Assembly: GCA_043720875.1 (NCBI GenBank)
Contig: JAYSRU010000010.1
Coordinates: 1 to 52,435 of the forward strand
DNA from: JAYSRU01 sp043720875
GTDB lineage: Bacteria; Bacteroidota; Bacteroidia; Flavobacteriales_D; Crocinitomicaceae
Direction of reading: 5' to 3'
Length of the DNA: 52,435 nt
Shown: in pieces, positions 16,103-25,172 of the stretch
Layout of the letters: each line of letters begins with the position of its first letter
How positions within the stretch are numbered: position 1 is the stretch's first letter
The notes under the pieces: generated by a model
The model's database searches: none
Seen by the model: only the letters and a program-made list of their open reading frames with translations
Told to the model about the DNA's origin: nothing
Program-made: the position numbers and the translations under genes

Positions 16103-16558
16103 ATGGAAGCAAATGGTAAAACAGTAAATGAAATTCTGACAAACCTTCCTTCGGACAGGGTAGAAGCTTTTAACAAATTACACAATGTAATTGTAGAAAA
16201 CTTGCCGAAGGGTTTTAAAGCAGCTATTAGTTATGGCGGATTGGGGTATGTAGTTCCACACACCATTTATCCTGCGGGTTACCATTGCAAACCGATCGAG
16301 CCGCTTCCGTTCGCTGGACTTGCTTCGCAAAAAAATGCGATTAGTTTTTACCATATGGGCATTTATTGCGACCCGAAATTGTTAGCGTGGTTTGTTTCTG
16401 AATATCCAAAATACAGCAAGAAGAAACTCGACATGGGGAAAAGTTGTATCCGCTTTAAAAAACCAGACGAGATTCCGTTTGAATTAATTGGGCAACTTAT
16501 GAAAAAAATGAGTGTGAAAGAATGGATAACTATTTATGAAAGTAACTTAAAAAAATAG
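16103..16558 (+). CDS. DUF1801 domain protein
   Basis: The 151-residue cytoplasmic protein has the DUF1801 (YdhG-like) pattern: an N-terminal helix, A-I-S-Y-G-G-L-G-Y-V near residue 45, then N-A-I-S-F-Y-H-M-G-I-Y and a K-S-C-I-R-F-K-K-P-D-E-I-P block. Family members have a small alpha/beta fold similar to frataxin; their function is unknown, with scattered suggestions of metal or stress roles. ATG 16103 gives the usual start. The SMI1-like gene follows after 31 bases. Confidence 0.88.
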   Translation: MEANGKTVNEILTNLPSDRVEAFNKLHNVIVENLPKGFKAAISYGGLGYVVPHTIYPAGYHCKPIEPLPFAGLASQKNAISFYHMGIYCDPKLLAWFVSEYPKYSKKKLDMGKSCIRFKKPDEIPFELIGQLMKKMSVKEWITIYESNLKK

Positions 16559-16589
16559 ATCGACTTAACTTTAACTAAAAGGAATAGTT

Positions 16590-17240
16590 ATGGCAGCAAA
16601 ACCAAAAGTGGTAACCGAATGGTATAAAGTGAATGCTTGGTTCAAAAAAAACCCATTAAAGGTTTACAATAAAGACTATTTTGACGGAGCAAAAATCAAC
16701 TTTCATACACTGGCCGATCCTGCATCAGCAGAGGAAATTCAAAAACTTGAAGCATTTTTAGGCTTTCCGATACCTGATGAATTACTTAAAATGTTGCTAT
16801 TACACAACGGAGAAGACAATGGAGATATTTCTTTGTTTTTTGACATGTCTTTCATGAGTATTGATCGCATTATTCAACAAGTTCAATTTAGCAGAGAGCT
16901 GAAGAATGAATCACAAAAGGAAGTGTTATCTAAACCTTCTGAATTTATTCAAACTACATATTATAGTGAGAAATGGGTACCAGTTTTTACCGATAATGCA
17001 GGTAACTATTTGAGTATTGATACGGATCCGGGAATAAGAGGGACGAAAAATCAAATCATTATTCATGGCAGAGATTATGACTTTAATTATTGGGCAGGTG
17101 AAAATTTAGTCGATTTTTTTGAAATGTTAGTATATCAAACGTCAAAAAGTCTTTCCCACATAACTTCACTGTCAAAAAAGTTTGACCTACATTTCTTAGA
17201 TCGCATTATTGCCCTGAGAAATAGTTTTTACCAGAAATAA
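16590..17240 (+). CDS. SMI1/KNR4 (SUKH) family protein
   Basis: The 216-residue product carries the SUKH core: an A-S-A-E-E-I-Q-K-L-E helix, then F-P-I-P-D-E-L-L-K-M-L-L-L-H-N-G (the L-Y-x-x-x-N-G-type motif), a middle strand region with W-V-P-V-F-T-D-N-A-G-N-Y-L-S-I-D, and a final aromatic helix. SUKH proteins are often immunity proteins against secreted toxins, though stand-alone ones may have regulatory roles. No toxin gene is adjacent. Likely cytoplasmic and co-transcribed with the DUF1801 gene. Confidence 0.88.
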   Translation: MAAKPKVVTEWYKVNAWFKKNPLKVYNKDYFDGAKINFHTLADPASAEEIQKLEAFLGFPIPDELLKMLLLHNGEDNGDISLFFDMSFMSIDRIIQQVQFSRELKNESQKEVLSKPSEFIQTTYYSEKWVPVFTDNAGNYLSIDTDPGIRGTKNQIIIHGRDYDFNYWAGENLVDFFEMLVYQTSKSLSHITSLSKKFDLHFLDRIIALRNSFYQK

Positions 17241-17449
17241 TTGGAAATGACGTTAGCCTAGATTTGTAACTGTTGGAGCTTTGCAAAGGAAGCTACGCTT
17301 GTGAAAGTAGATGATAGCTTTTGGGGTATTTTCGGCTTGCAAATGTCTATTAATTAGTTAGCTTTGTTTTAAGCAGTGCATTAGAAAACAGTTTCAAATT
17401 TCACACTACCATAAGCCCGAAACGTAAGGCATAAAAAAAATAATTCAAT
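17241..17449. other. Noncoding spacer
   Basis: 209 bases between the SUKH gene and the lipoprotein gene. No terminator, RNA gene or strong promoter was recognised. Confidence 0.4.
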
Positions 17450-17893
17450 ATGATAAAAATAACCTTAATCGCAATTACTACAATCATGCTGTCAGCATGT
17501 TCTTCGAATTCCATTAAAGAAAAAATAAACAAGGTTGGTGACGTAGCAGGACAAACAGCCGGAGAATTTATTGAAGGTGCTTCAAAAGGTGTTCAAAAGG
17601 CTTTTGATATAAAAACAGTACTACCAGACGGACTCAAAGAAAAGGGTGTTGAATTTGGCAAAGCGACTGTTTCTAGTGACAGTTTAGGCACGGACAATCT
17701 GCTAGTTCTCTACGTAATATTCAATAAAGACTTCAAAGGAAAATTGACAGCAAAAGTATTTGACGATCAATCCCAAGAAATGGGACGTTCAATTGTTGCA
17801 CTTACAGGTAAAAAGGACGAATCAAAATTTATTGAATTCCATTTTGATAAACGAACAAATATTGACAGCAAAAATAAGTTGACCTTAGAATAA
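17450..17893 (+). CDS. Small lipoprotein
   Basis: The 147-residue product has a lipoprotein signal: M-I-K-I, a short hydrophobic run and lipobox L-S-A-C, with serines after the cysteine. An amphipathic, glycine- and alanine-containing helix follows to about residue 60. The C-terminal half looks like a beta-sandwich, with V-L-Y-V-I-F and F-I-E-F-H-F strands. No named family was recognised. It is anchored in the outer or inner membrane facing the periplasm. Confidence 0.8.
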   Translation: MIKITLIAITTIMLSACSSNSIKEKINKVGDVAGQTAGEFIEGASKGVQKAFDIKTVLPDGLKEKGVEFGKATVSSDSLGTDNLLVLYVIFNKDFKGKLTAKVFDDQSQEMGRSIVALTGKKDESKFIEFHFDKRTNIDSKNKLTLE

Positions 17894-17961
17894 TAAATGC
17901 CCAATACTTAAAAAAATGATGTCGGATAAATTAGTGGTAGAAAATTTTTCTCTGCTATTAC

Positions 17962-18960
17962 TTAATCTAAATCACTTTCATTCATTTCTAGCTTAGTGAC
18001 ATACGGAAAAAGTTGTGCATTCAAAAAAGGAATAAATGTACGCGGAGCTTCATTCATGTAACGCATTACCTCTACTTTAGCTTTTTCGAAATAGCCAGCT
18101 TGCATGTAATCGCGTGCATCCACTAATTGCGGGTAAGCACTAAGGTCGTCCGTTTCATTAGGCAAAAAGCATTCGTTAGCTTCGCTCGCCCTAAAAAGTG
18201 TATCTAGGAGCTCTAATTCCGCCAAGGAATGCGCAACTTGAATACGTTCTATTAAATAAGTTTGATACGCAAGGTTCCGGTCCAACTTATTACTGGAAAG
18301 CAACATTAACTGCTCCAATTCTATTGCTTTAAAGTAGGGATACAATTTCTTAGTAGCAATGTACTTTTTACTCAAGGTGTAGATTGCTTCCCAATTCTGT
18401 TCAAAAACAGCATTTTTTAAGGCGTAATCTATTTGAGTTGAGGCTTTCAGGAATTCTAAATCCTCCGGTTCTTGCTCCAAAAATGCAAGTTGATCGTTCA
18501 ATATGGCACTCAGGTTTTCAAAGCTTACGATACCAGGAATCCATGCTGCGAATTGCCAATAGTGCCAACCCTCGTTTTCATGTGGCGGAACTAAAAGTAG
18601 CTGTTGATCTTCAGAAAGTCCTGCAATGAGAATAGAGCGTTGCAACCTCAAACCAATTTCTGGTTCTTTATTGCTCCAAAAATCCACAAGCTCCTTGTCT
18701 TTCACTTCGAAATAATCAATATCCTCAACCGGCAAAAAAGTAGCATGAATATCGCTCGTGCTAACAAAACCATTGGAACAGCACAAAAATTCAATATAAT
18801 CTGTTGGAAGTTGTAATTTTAACTTGTCTTCACAATGCGTTATTGCACTTCGCGATGCAGGATTTTCTCCAAGCCATTGTGCCTTAAATTGTTGTTCAGA
18901 AAACGGTATTTTACCTTGCGCTAAGGCCTTAATTGAAATGGCGTGTAATAGTTCTTTCAC
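17962..18960 (-). CDS. SMI1/KNR4 (SUKH) family protein, long form
   Basis: The 332-residue product starts with a SUKH domain (residues ~15-155): an I-T-H-C-E-D-K-L-K-L helix, L-P-T-D-Y-I-E-F-L-C-C-S-N-G motif, then W-H-Y-W-Q-F and a helix before residue 160. The C-terminal half is mostly helical with TPR-like spacing, perhaps a protein-binding scaffold. It lies 9 bases after the zinc-binding protein gene on the same strand, so the two are co-transcribed. An immunity role is possible, but no toxin is next to it. Confidence 0.82.
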   Translation of the reverse strand: MKELLHAISIKALAQGKIPFSEQQFKAQWLGENPASRSAITHCEDKLKLQLPTDYIEFLCCSNGFVSTSDIHATFLPVEDIDYFEVKDKELVDFWSNKEPEIGLRLQRSILIAGLSEDQQLLLVPPHENEGWHYWQFAAWIPGIVSFENLSAILNDQLAFLEQEPEDLEFLKASTQIDYALKNAVFEQNWEAIYTLSKKYIATKKLYPYFKAIELEQLMLLSSNKLDRNLAYQTYLIERIQVAHSLAELELLDTLFRASEANECFLPNETDDLSAYPQLVDARDYMQAGYFEKAKVEVMRYMNEAPRTFIPFLNAQLFPYVTKLEMNESDLD

Positions 18961-18969
18961 GCTAAATGG

Positions 18970-19416
18970 TTAATATATAGCACTAACAAATTTCAATTTT
19001 TCTCCAATAAGTTTTTCTAACTCTGCCAATTCAGAAGGCTCTAACCACCCAAAAGCATCATCGCATTCAAAATAGTTCTTCGCAAAGCCTTGTTCCGCTT
19101 TGTAGATAAGTGTATTCAATGAAGTTGTAATATTGCAACAATCCGACTTGAAAGAGAAGTCTTCGAATCCTGTTTTATGCGCTACGGTCATAGCTTCAGC
19201 CCAATGGTCATAATCAATATCTGAACCACATAGATCACAAATAATTTGTTCTGCATTTTCGCCACAATCAAAGAATTTAACCTCATCCATTTCTTCGTAA
19301 TCATAAATTTCATCCAAAGTATCTTCTAAGAATGTTTTCATCTTTTCAATTTGCGCTGGTGAGAATTTAAAATTCACATTATTGCGGTGAAAAACATAAT
19401 TTTTACGGACTGACAT
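18970..19416 (-). CDS. Putative zinc-binding protein, unknown function
   Basis: The 148-residue acidic protein contains C-D-L-C-G-S-D-I-D near residue 62 and D-C-C-N-I-T near residue 92, a likely four-cysteine zinc site. The N-terminus is K/R-rich with a helix (F-S-P-A-Q-I-E-K-M) before it turns acidic. No signal peptide is present. It is first in a two-gene unit with the long SUKH protein and may be its partner. The family is not recognised by name. Confidence 0.75.
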   Translation of the reverse strand: MSVRKNYVFHRNNVNFKFSPAQIEKMKTFLEDTLDEIYDYEEMDEVKFFDCGENAEQIICDLCGSDIDYDHWAEAMTVAHKTGFEDFSFKSDCCNITTSLNTLIYKAEQGFAKNYFECDDAFGWLEPSELAELEKLIGEKLKFVSAIY

Positions 19417-19566
19417 AGTTCTATTTATTGGTTTGCGCGTTTACAAACTCAAAGGTCAACATTATAGAATGAAAAACAAAAGTTTTCTGTTCTATTTCTT
19501 CAATTCACACGCATTCTAAATAAACATTTCACTGTCAAAATAAACAACTATTTGCTACCGTTTCGT

Positions 19567-20109
19567 TTAAAAATTAAAACCTAGTCCTGCTGCAAAGCGC
19601 AATTCTGCCAAATTAACAGCTTGTGAGGCAAGGTGCTGCGCCATACATAGGCGTGTATTGACGAAAAAATGAAAATACTTGAAAAAATAATTGGTGTACC
19701 CGATAACCGGAGCAATCATTGGACTCACATTTTTCTCACCGATAGTTGGGGCGCCAACCCGTGGCGTTTCAGTGAAGGCAATTCCAGCTTGAAAGCCCAG
19801 TGAGAAATCGTTATTGTTTCGAACGTAATGAAAATTAGGTCCAACACTGAAATTATTATTGTAATTAAATACACTTTTACTTTGTTGACCATTTCCCAAA
19901 TAATAGGCACCTTCACCCGAAATTGATATTTTCTGACTGAGGTAGCCTTCTAGTTTTCCAACCACATAAAAGGTAGAAGATTTGCTTTCAAAATGATACG
20001 ACGGAGCATACGTTAAGTAGGCGCTCAGCAACCCAGATTGAACCAAACTTTTTTCTTGCGCACTAACGTTTCCTAGAATCATGAGTGCTATGAGGTGTAC
20101 GTATTTCAT
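19567..20109 (-). CDS. Small outer-membrane beta-barrel-like protein
   Basis: The 180-residue product has a signal peptide (M-K-Y-V-H, hydrophobic run, V-S-A-Q). The mature part shows alternating hydrophobic and polar residues rich in aromatics and glycine, and ends in a strand finishing with F (A-A-G-L-G-F-N-F), which is typical of an eight-strand porin-like barrel. Its start overlaps the stop of the upstream barrel gene by 4 bases (ATGA), so translation is coupled. Confidence 0.8.
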   Translation of the reverse strand: MKYVHLIALMILGNVSAQEKSLVQSGLLSAYLTYAPSYHFESKSSTFYVVGKLEGYLSQKISISGEGAYYLGNGQQSKSVFNYNNNFSVGPNFHYVRNNNDFSLGFQAGIAFTETPRVGAPTIGEKNVSPMIAPVIGYTNYFFKYFHFFVNTRLCMAQHLASQAVNLAELRFAAGLGFNF

Positions 20110-20705
20110 TTTCGTGCAAGATTTACTAATTTATAATTGAAACTGAGTGTTGTCAGTAAATGACCTTCAAACGCACTGTGCTTTGAAGTTGTCCATTGAT
20201 ACCCTGTTGTGGTTTCTTCCAAGTTTAGTTCGGAAGTTAAATGCAACATGTATTGACAAGTTAAAGACAAATCAAAGCGTGGAGTTATATTGTAGTGGCA
20301 GCCTAAACCTGCTTGCACGGCAGAACCCCATCGGTCTTTTTGAATAGTTACATCCGAAAGCAGCGTTTTCTTGTTGTAATCAAAACAATGCCCCGCTAAA
20401 ATATACGGTTGAAATTTCTTTGTAAAATCGGGTTGTGCCATTGGGTAAAATAAAACGGACCAACCAATGTGGACATATTCACTTCTAATTCCCGCTTTGT
20501 TGGTGACGATATAATCTGCGAACCAATCTGTATTTACATGATTTGCAATTTGAATGCGAAACTGACCACCAGAACCAAGTCCAGCGCCATCATCACTAAA
20601 GGCACTAATGGTTGAACGACCACCCAAAGAAAGCCAACGTTGTTTTTGAGCATTTGTGCCAATAGATACACAAGATATGGTGAGCAGTAAGAAGAACAGT
20701 TTCAT
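20106..20705 (-). CDS. Outer-membrane beta-barrel-like protein
   Basis: The 199-residue product starts at ATG 20705, which gives a clean signal peptide (M-K-L-F-F-L-L-L, cut near N-A-Q). An in-frame GTG at 20729 would add eight residues and spoil the signal. The mature part has repeated amphipathic strands such as F-Q-P-Y-I-L-A-G-H and V-Q-A-G-L-G-C-H-Y-N-I, the pattern of OmpW/outer-membrane barrel proteins. It overlaps the next gene by 4 bases, so the pair may form a related or paired barrel set. Confidence 0.8.
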   Translation of the reverse strand: MKLFFLLLTISCVSIGTNAQKQRWLSLGGRSTISAFSDDGAGLGSGGQFRIQIANHVNTDWFADYIVTNKAGIRSEYVHIGWSVLFYPMAQPDFTKKFQPYILAGHCFDYNKKTLLSDVTIQKDRWGSAVQAGLGCHYNITPRFDLSLTCQYMLHLTSELNLEETTTGYQWTTSKHSAFEGHLLTTLSFNYKLVNLARK

Positions 20706-20766
20706 AGTTTTATAGATTAATGGTTTCACTTATTTAAGTGATGCACTAAATGGTTTATAGGTTGGG

Positions 20767-21417
20767 TTAATCAAAAATATACAGTAACACGGGCAAGTTA
20801 GATGCGGTAATGTAACCGTCAACTTTTAGAAAAAAGAGTTCAGACAACATTGGACAACCCAAACTATTACAAATCGGGCTTTGTTGTTCAGTTTCTGGAA
20901 CACAACCATAGCGGTGTAAAACTACAGTGCGTTCTAAAGCCTTATTGTTCGTTGCATCCAATCCGTGTAATTTATACGCTTTACCAAACTGACCCACATA
21001 CGATTTCCCAATGCGGTATTTCCCTAAAGATGTCATGTATGAATTTGGTGTGTTGCTAAACTGTAAACTGTCTTGCACTTCTGTTTCTGATCCACTTCCG
21101 TGCGCCATTAAACCTTCCGAAAGAATTGTATTGGTTTTCAAATCGTAAACAAAAAAGCGATAGTTTTGAGATGGAATTTTCATATCCACCAGATAAACAA
21201 GTTCAGTGTTGTATTTCGTTTTTACAGATTTTTTTATAAACGCAGCCATTAAATCGGCACTTGATTTAAGTCTTTTTTGAAAAAACAACGTATCTTCTTG
21301 TTGTTGCGCACCAGCCTCCGAACCAACAATCGACGCTGCGTCGGACGCATAACACGACATCAACAGTCCAGCCAATCCTATCAACCCGCTAACAACTAAT
21401 GCATAAACTATTTTCAT
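20767..21417 (-). CDS. Murein L,D-transpeptidase catalytic domain protein (YkuD_2 type)
   Basis: The 216-residue product begins with a hydrophobic segment ending L-L-M-S-C, so it is probably lipid-anchored. The body fits the YkuD_2 family: H-G-S-G-S near residue 107, a T-S-L-G-K-Y-R-I-G segment, K-L-H-G-L-D, V-V-L-H-R-Y and the active-site region N-S-L-G-C-P-M with the catalytic cysteine. Such enzymes make or exchange 3-3 crosslinks in peptidoglycan, or attach proteins to it. Its own leader follows the terminator of the upstream YD-repeat gene. Confidence 0.9.
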   Translation of the reverse strand: MKIVYALVVSGLIGLAGLLMSCYASDAASIVGSEAGAQQQEDTLFFQKRLKSSADLMAAFIKKSVKTKYNTELVYLVDMKIPSQNYRFFVYDLKTNTILSEGLMAHGSGSETEVQDSLQFSNTPNSYMTSLGKYRIGKSYVGQFGKAYKLHGLDATNNKALERTVVLHRYGCVPETEQQSPICNSLGCPMLSELFFLKVDGYITASNLPVLLYIFD

Positions 21418-21432
21418 TGTGTCCGAAAATTA

Positions 21433-21467
21433 AAAATGCCCAATCAACGTAATCGATTAGGCATTTT
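21433..21467 (-). terminator. Terminator after the YD-repeat-like gene
   Basis: On the minus strand AAAATGCC-TAATC... pairs with ...ATTG-GGCATTTT (one mismatch within the stem) and runs into T's. It sits 16 bases past the stop at 21483. Confidence 0.7.
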
Positions 21468-21482
21468 AATATTGCAATTATC

Positions 21483-23915
21483 TTATTCTCCTTCGTAATA
21501 TTCTTCTGTAACAGGAGGCGTTAACACATCCCCTTTTGCATTGTAATAGGTTTCTTTTTCCAAATTGTAGTAACCTTCTTCCGTTGCTCCGTAAGTTCTC
21601 ACCACTCTGGCTGCTTTAAATCCACTCGGCCACATCCACGAAGTAACATCTACAAGTTTACCTTTTTTGTTCAACATATTTACTTCAATCACGTTTCCAC
21701 CTTCATCATATGCATTGGTAGTTTTGTGTATTCCAGATGCTTTGTTTACCACCGGTTTTCCCTTTTTATTGTAATATGCCAAACTTAGCGTGGCATAGTT
21801 TTCGTTGAAAATTTCAATACTTTTTGCATGCCCATTTGCACAATTCATCAATTTACCCTTTTTATCTAAAAATGTTCTAACCGTTTCTAAACCAGTTACA
21901 GCAGTCACCTCTTTGTGCACTTTTAGTTCGTTCACAGCAGGTTTATTGTTTTTATCAAAATAACTTGTGCTTGATCTACCTGTACTGAATTCATTTTCAT
22001 GCACTACTTTCCAAATACCATAAGCGTCAACAATAGGCATGTTTTTAGCGTCATTGGAAGCATATGAATTATAAACGCCTTCTTCAACACTTGTCTCTTC
22101 AATATAAATAGCAACAGCGTCTCCGGTTATTAAATTACCGTCCGTATTAAAATAAGAAGTCGTGGTCAAGTAATGACTTCCCACCATTTCTATTTTTCTT
22201 TCCAATTTGTGGTAGCCTTCATACGCTTTGAACGTTGGGTTCATTTCTACGTCAAAAAACATTTCAGATTTCGATCTGGTAACATTGTCTTCTGCAAAAC
22301 CTGGCAATTCACTCGCATCAAAATAAGTATAACGCCCTTCGAAATTCATGGTTTCAGATGCATACGGTCTGTGTTCAGCGTCAAAATTCTTTTCAGAAAT
22401 TATACGATTTTGATCGTCATATTTATAGCGTGTAAAAACAAACGAACCATCTTCGTAATTTTCTTGCGCATTCACCAATTCTTTCCCTAAAAGCTCCTCA
22501 TCCATGCCATAAACGTCATACATTGGAAACTCACCCTCTGGATCTTCCTCATAATTTGTTTCCCCGAGCAAATACTTATGCGCCCCAGAAGCATCCGTCA
22601 TTTGCGTTCCATTAGCATCATAAAACATAGTTGCCAACAACTGATCTCCTTCATATTCCATTTTACGAACGTAAACTCCTTGATCATCTGCCGAAGGTTT
22701 ATTATCCATTCCTAGATTATACGATTCTATTAAGTGATTGTTCTCATCATAAACATTCACATTCCCAGCATAATATCCATTTAGCGCTAAATCACCGTTG
22801 GCATCATACCAACGTACACTTGTTAAATTTCCGTTCTTATCGTAGGTGTTTTTTGTTGTTGCAAAAGTTAGATCGAAATTCTCTTTTCCTCCTTTATCAT
22901 TAAAAGTAGACGTTTCCAATACATTGCCGTTTGCATCTAAAATGTTTCTCATATCAGTGTAAGATCTTGCATCAGTTGGCACATATTCTCCGGTCTCTGG
23001 ATCTTCCAAATAAACTTGATATGTTACCACTGCTGGTTTTAAGTTTTTATCACAACGTGTATATTTGTTTGGATAACCATTATTATCATAATCAACCACT
23101 TCCAAATACTTAGAAAGAGCATTTTCCTCATTGGAATTGATTTCTCCCACACTGTTTAATTCTAAGGAATAACGTTTAGATCCTGCAGCGTTTTCGCCTA
23201 TTACCACTTCATTTACGCCATTAGATATTGAGATGCGCTCATTCTTGTCGTTCATGTAACGAATAGTCTTAGTCATCATTTTCTTATCATTCTTCACTTC
23301 CAATTTGGCTAACTCTTCAATTGAAGTCCTGCTGCCCTCCACATTTAAAAAATACAAGTAAAAATCAGAAGTATTTCCGATGTATTCATATTCGTAACCT
23401 ACGGTAACCGCAAGTGCTTGTGCTTTTGCCTCATCCTCCTCTTGTCCGTTTTCATCTCCATTCGCAAAGTAATTTTTGGCATATAAATATGACCCCATAT
23501 TGTGATACATGTGCAACTTTCCGTTTTTATACGTTAAACGGTTAGCCCCCATTTCACCAGACCAAATTTTACCAATTATTGCTTCATCCGATTCCGTAGC
23601 ACTCTCCACTTCACTTACCAATACTTGAAAAACGGTATCCCCTTTATAAACAAGGCGCGCCATGAAGCTTTTAACCGCATTTTCGTTGGTATAATCCTTC
23701 ACTCCTTGCCCAAACTGACGGACAAACACTAATTTCCCAGCTTTGTTATATTCAAATTGGTAATGCTTTATTCCTGCTACATCTTTCAATGTGGTGGGAT
23801 ACAAACCAACAAACTCGTTGAATAAATTCTCTGTTTTCTGCTTAAAATACAACGTTTTTTGAGCTTGAACCACAACGCCTACAAAAACCGAAACAATAAT
23901 TAATATACTTTTCAT
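21483..23915 (-). CDS. Secreted YD-repeat-like protein
   Basis: The 810-residue product has a signal peptide (M-K-S-I-L-I, hydrophobic run, V-Q-A-Q). After about 120 residues it becomes a chain of imperfect repeats built on Y-D-x-N-G-N-L and N-x-K-G-K-P-x-V-N motifs. These resemble Rhs/YD repeats and the Y-x-x-x-G-K-L repeats of YwqK-like proteins, which form beta-solenoid or shell-like structures. No toxin domain is seen at the C-terminus, which ends acidic, and no type IX sorting domain was recognised. Function is unknown. It is divergent from mrp across a 188-base spacer. Confidence 0.85.
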   Translation of the reverse strand: MKSILIIVSVFVGVVVQAQKTLYFKQKTENLFNEFVGLYPTTLKDVAGIKHYQFEYNKAGKLVFVRQFGQGVKDYTNENAVKSFMARLVYKGDTVFQVLVSEVESATESDEAIIGKIWSGEMGANRLTYKNGKLHMYHNMGSYLYAKNYFANGDENGQEEDEAKAQALAVTVGYEYEYIGNTSDFYLYFLNVEGSRTSIEELAKLEVKNDKKMMTKTIRYMNDKNERISISNGVNEVVIGENAAGSKRYSLELNSVGEINSNEENALSKYLEVVDYDNNGYPNKYTRCDKNLKPAVVTYQVYLEDPETGEYVPTDARSYTDMRNILDANGNVLETSTFNDKGGKENFDLTFATTKNTYDKNGNLTSVRWYDANGDLALNGYYAGNVNVYDENNHLIESYNLGMDNKPSADDQGVYVRKMEYEGDQLLATMFYDANGTQMTDASGAHKYLLGETNYEEDPEGEFPMYDVYGMDEELLGKELVNAQENYEDGSFVFTRYKYDDQNRIISEKNFDAEHRPYASETMNFEGRYTYFDASELPGFAEDNVTRSKSEMFFDVEMNPTFKAYEGYHKLERKIEMVGSHYLTTTSYFNTDGNLITGDAVAIYIEETSVEEGVYNSYASNDAKNMPIVDAYGIWKVVHENEFSTGRSSTSYFDKNNKPAVNELKVHKEVTAVTGLETVRTFLDKKGKLMNCANGHAKSIEIFNENYATLSLAYYNKKGKPVVNKASGIHKTTNAYDEGGNVIEVNMLNKKGKLVDVTSWMWPSGFKAARVVRTYGATEEGYYNLEKETYYNAKGDVLTPPVTEEYYEGE

Positions 23916-24050
23916 CTAGTGCTTTTTTACTTCAAATGTACTGAAGGAATTCGAATCTTCATCGGTATTTCAAAAAATAAAGCACTCCGTCTAATTTAAA
24001 CCTAAAGAAGTGGGCAAAAAAGTACAAATACTGTGAAAACGTGTGAAGTG

Positions 24051-24085
24051 TTTGCAATTAATTCTTAATAAGTTCCTTACTTTTG
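24051..24085 (+). promoter_or_regulatory. Promoter of the mrp-nifU unit
   Basis: TTTG at 24051-24054 fits the Bacteroidota -33 box. TACTTTTG at 24078-24085 matches TAnnTTTG exactly, with a spacer of 23. A TTG at 24083 in frame with mrp falls inside this box, so ATG 24104 is the real start. Confidence 0.65.
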
Positions 24086-24103
24086 TACTCATTAATAAAA
24101 ATC

Positions 24104-25171
24104 ATGGAAATTACACGCGAAAAAGTTTTGGAAGCTCTTGCCAACGTTCAAGAGCCAGATCTTAAAAAAGATATAGTTTCACAAAATTTGGTTGAACATC
24201 TTACCATTGATGGCAACACTATAAAACTTACCGTAGCCGTCACAAATCCAGCATTGCACGCCCGAAAAAGAATGCAAGAAGCAGTGCAATTTGCACTTAC
24301 TCGTGTTTTGGGTAATGAAATCACTGTGGATTGTGCTGTAATTGGTATTGCTGCTGATGCAAAATCGGTTCGACGCAAAATCTTACCCGAAGTAAAAAAC
24401 ATTATTGCCATAGCTTCAGGAAAAGGTGGTGTGGGCAAATCTACCATAACTTCTAATCTTGCAGGCGGATTGGCGAAAGCAGGTTATAAGGTGGGCATTG
24501 TTGACGCTGATATTTATGGCCCATCGATTCCAACCATGTTTGATGTGGTAGGAGAACGACCAACGATGATTGATGTAGATGGCAAAGGAATGATTAACCC
24601 TGTAATGAGCTATGGCATCAAAATTCTTTCTATCGGATTTTTTACAGACCAAGATAACGCTGTGGTGTGGCGAGGACCTATGGCAAGCAAGGCACTAACT
24701 CAAATGTTCACAGACGCTTACTGGGGAGAATTAGATTATTTATTAATTGATCTTCCTCCTGGAACTGGTGACATTCACCTTTCATTGGTTCAAACAGTTC
24801 CTTTAGATGGGGCAGTAATTGTAAGTACGCCACAAGAAGTAGCCCTAGCTGATGCCCGTAAAGGAGTTAATATGTTTAAATTAGATAATATTAAAGTTCC
24901 TATAATTGGCTTAGTAGAAAACATGGCTTGGTTTACGCCCGCAGAATTACCAGACAATAAATATTACGTTTTCGGTAGAGATGGCGTAAAGAATTTGGCT
25001 GAAGGAATGAACGAAAGATTTTTAGGTCATATCCCATTGGTGCAAAGCATTCGTGAAAGTTCAGACGTGGGAAGACCGGCCGTTTTTCAAGAAAATACAC
25101 CCACAGCTTTGGCATACGAAGAATTAGTGCGTAAATTCACAACTGCATTGGCTGAAATCAAAAACAATTAA
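24104..25171 (+). CDS. mrp: Mrp/ApbC family Fe-S cluster carrier ATPase
   Basis: The 355-residue P-loop ATPase delivers iron-sulfur clusters to target proteins in the cytoplasm. It has an N-terminal DUF59 (MIP18-like) domain (residues 1-~85), then the deviant Walker A G-K-G-G-V-G-K-S-T at ~106-114, the Mrp block D-I-Y-G-P-S-I-P, and L-L-I-D-L-P-P-G-T-G-D. The C-x-x-C of many Mrp proteins is absent: the equivalent place reads N-M-A-W-F-T-P-A-E-L. A NifU-domain gene starts 1 base after the stop, so cluster supply and delivery are probably coupled. Confidence 0.95.
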   Translation: MEITREKVLEALANVQEPDLKKDIVSQNLVEHLTIDGNTIKLTVAVTNPALHARKRMQEAVQFALTRVLGNEITVDCAVIGIAADAKSVRRKILPEVKNIIAIASGKGGVGKSTITSNLAGGLAKAGYKVGIVDADIYGPSIPTMFDVVGERPTMIDVDGKGMINPVMSYGIKILSIGFFTDQDNAVVWRGPMASKALTQMFTDAYWGELDYLLIDLPPGTGDIHLSLVQTVPLDGAVIVSTPQEVALADARKGVNMFKLDNIKVPIIGLVENMAWFTPAELPDNKYYVFGRDGVKNLAEGMNERFLGHIPLVQSIRESSDVGRPAVFQENTPTALAYEELVRKFTTALAEIKNN

Positions 25172-25172
25172 T

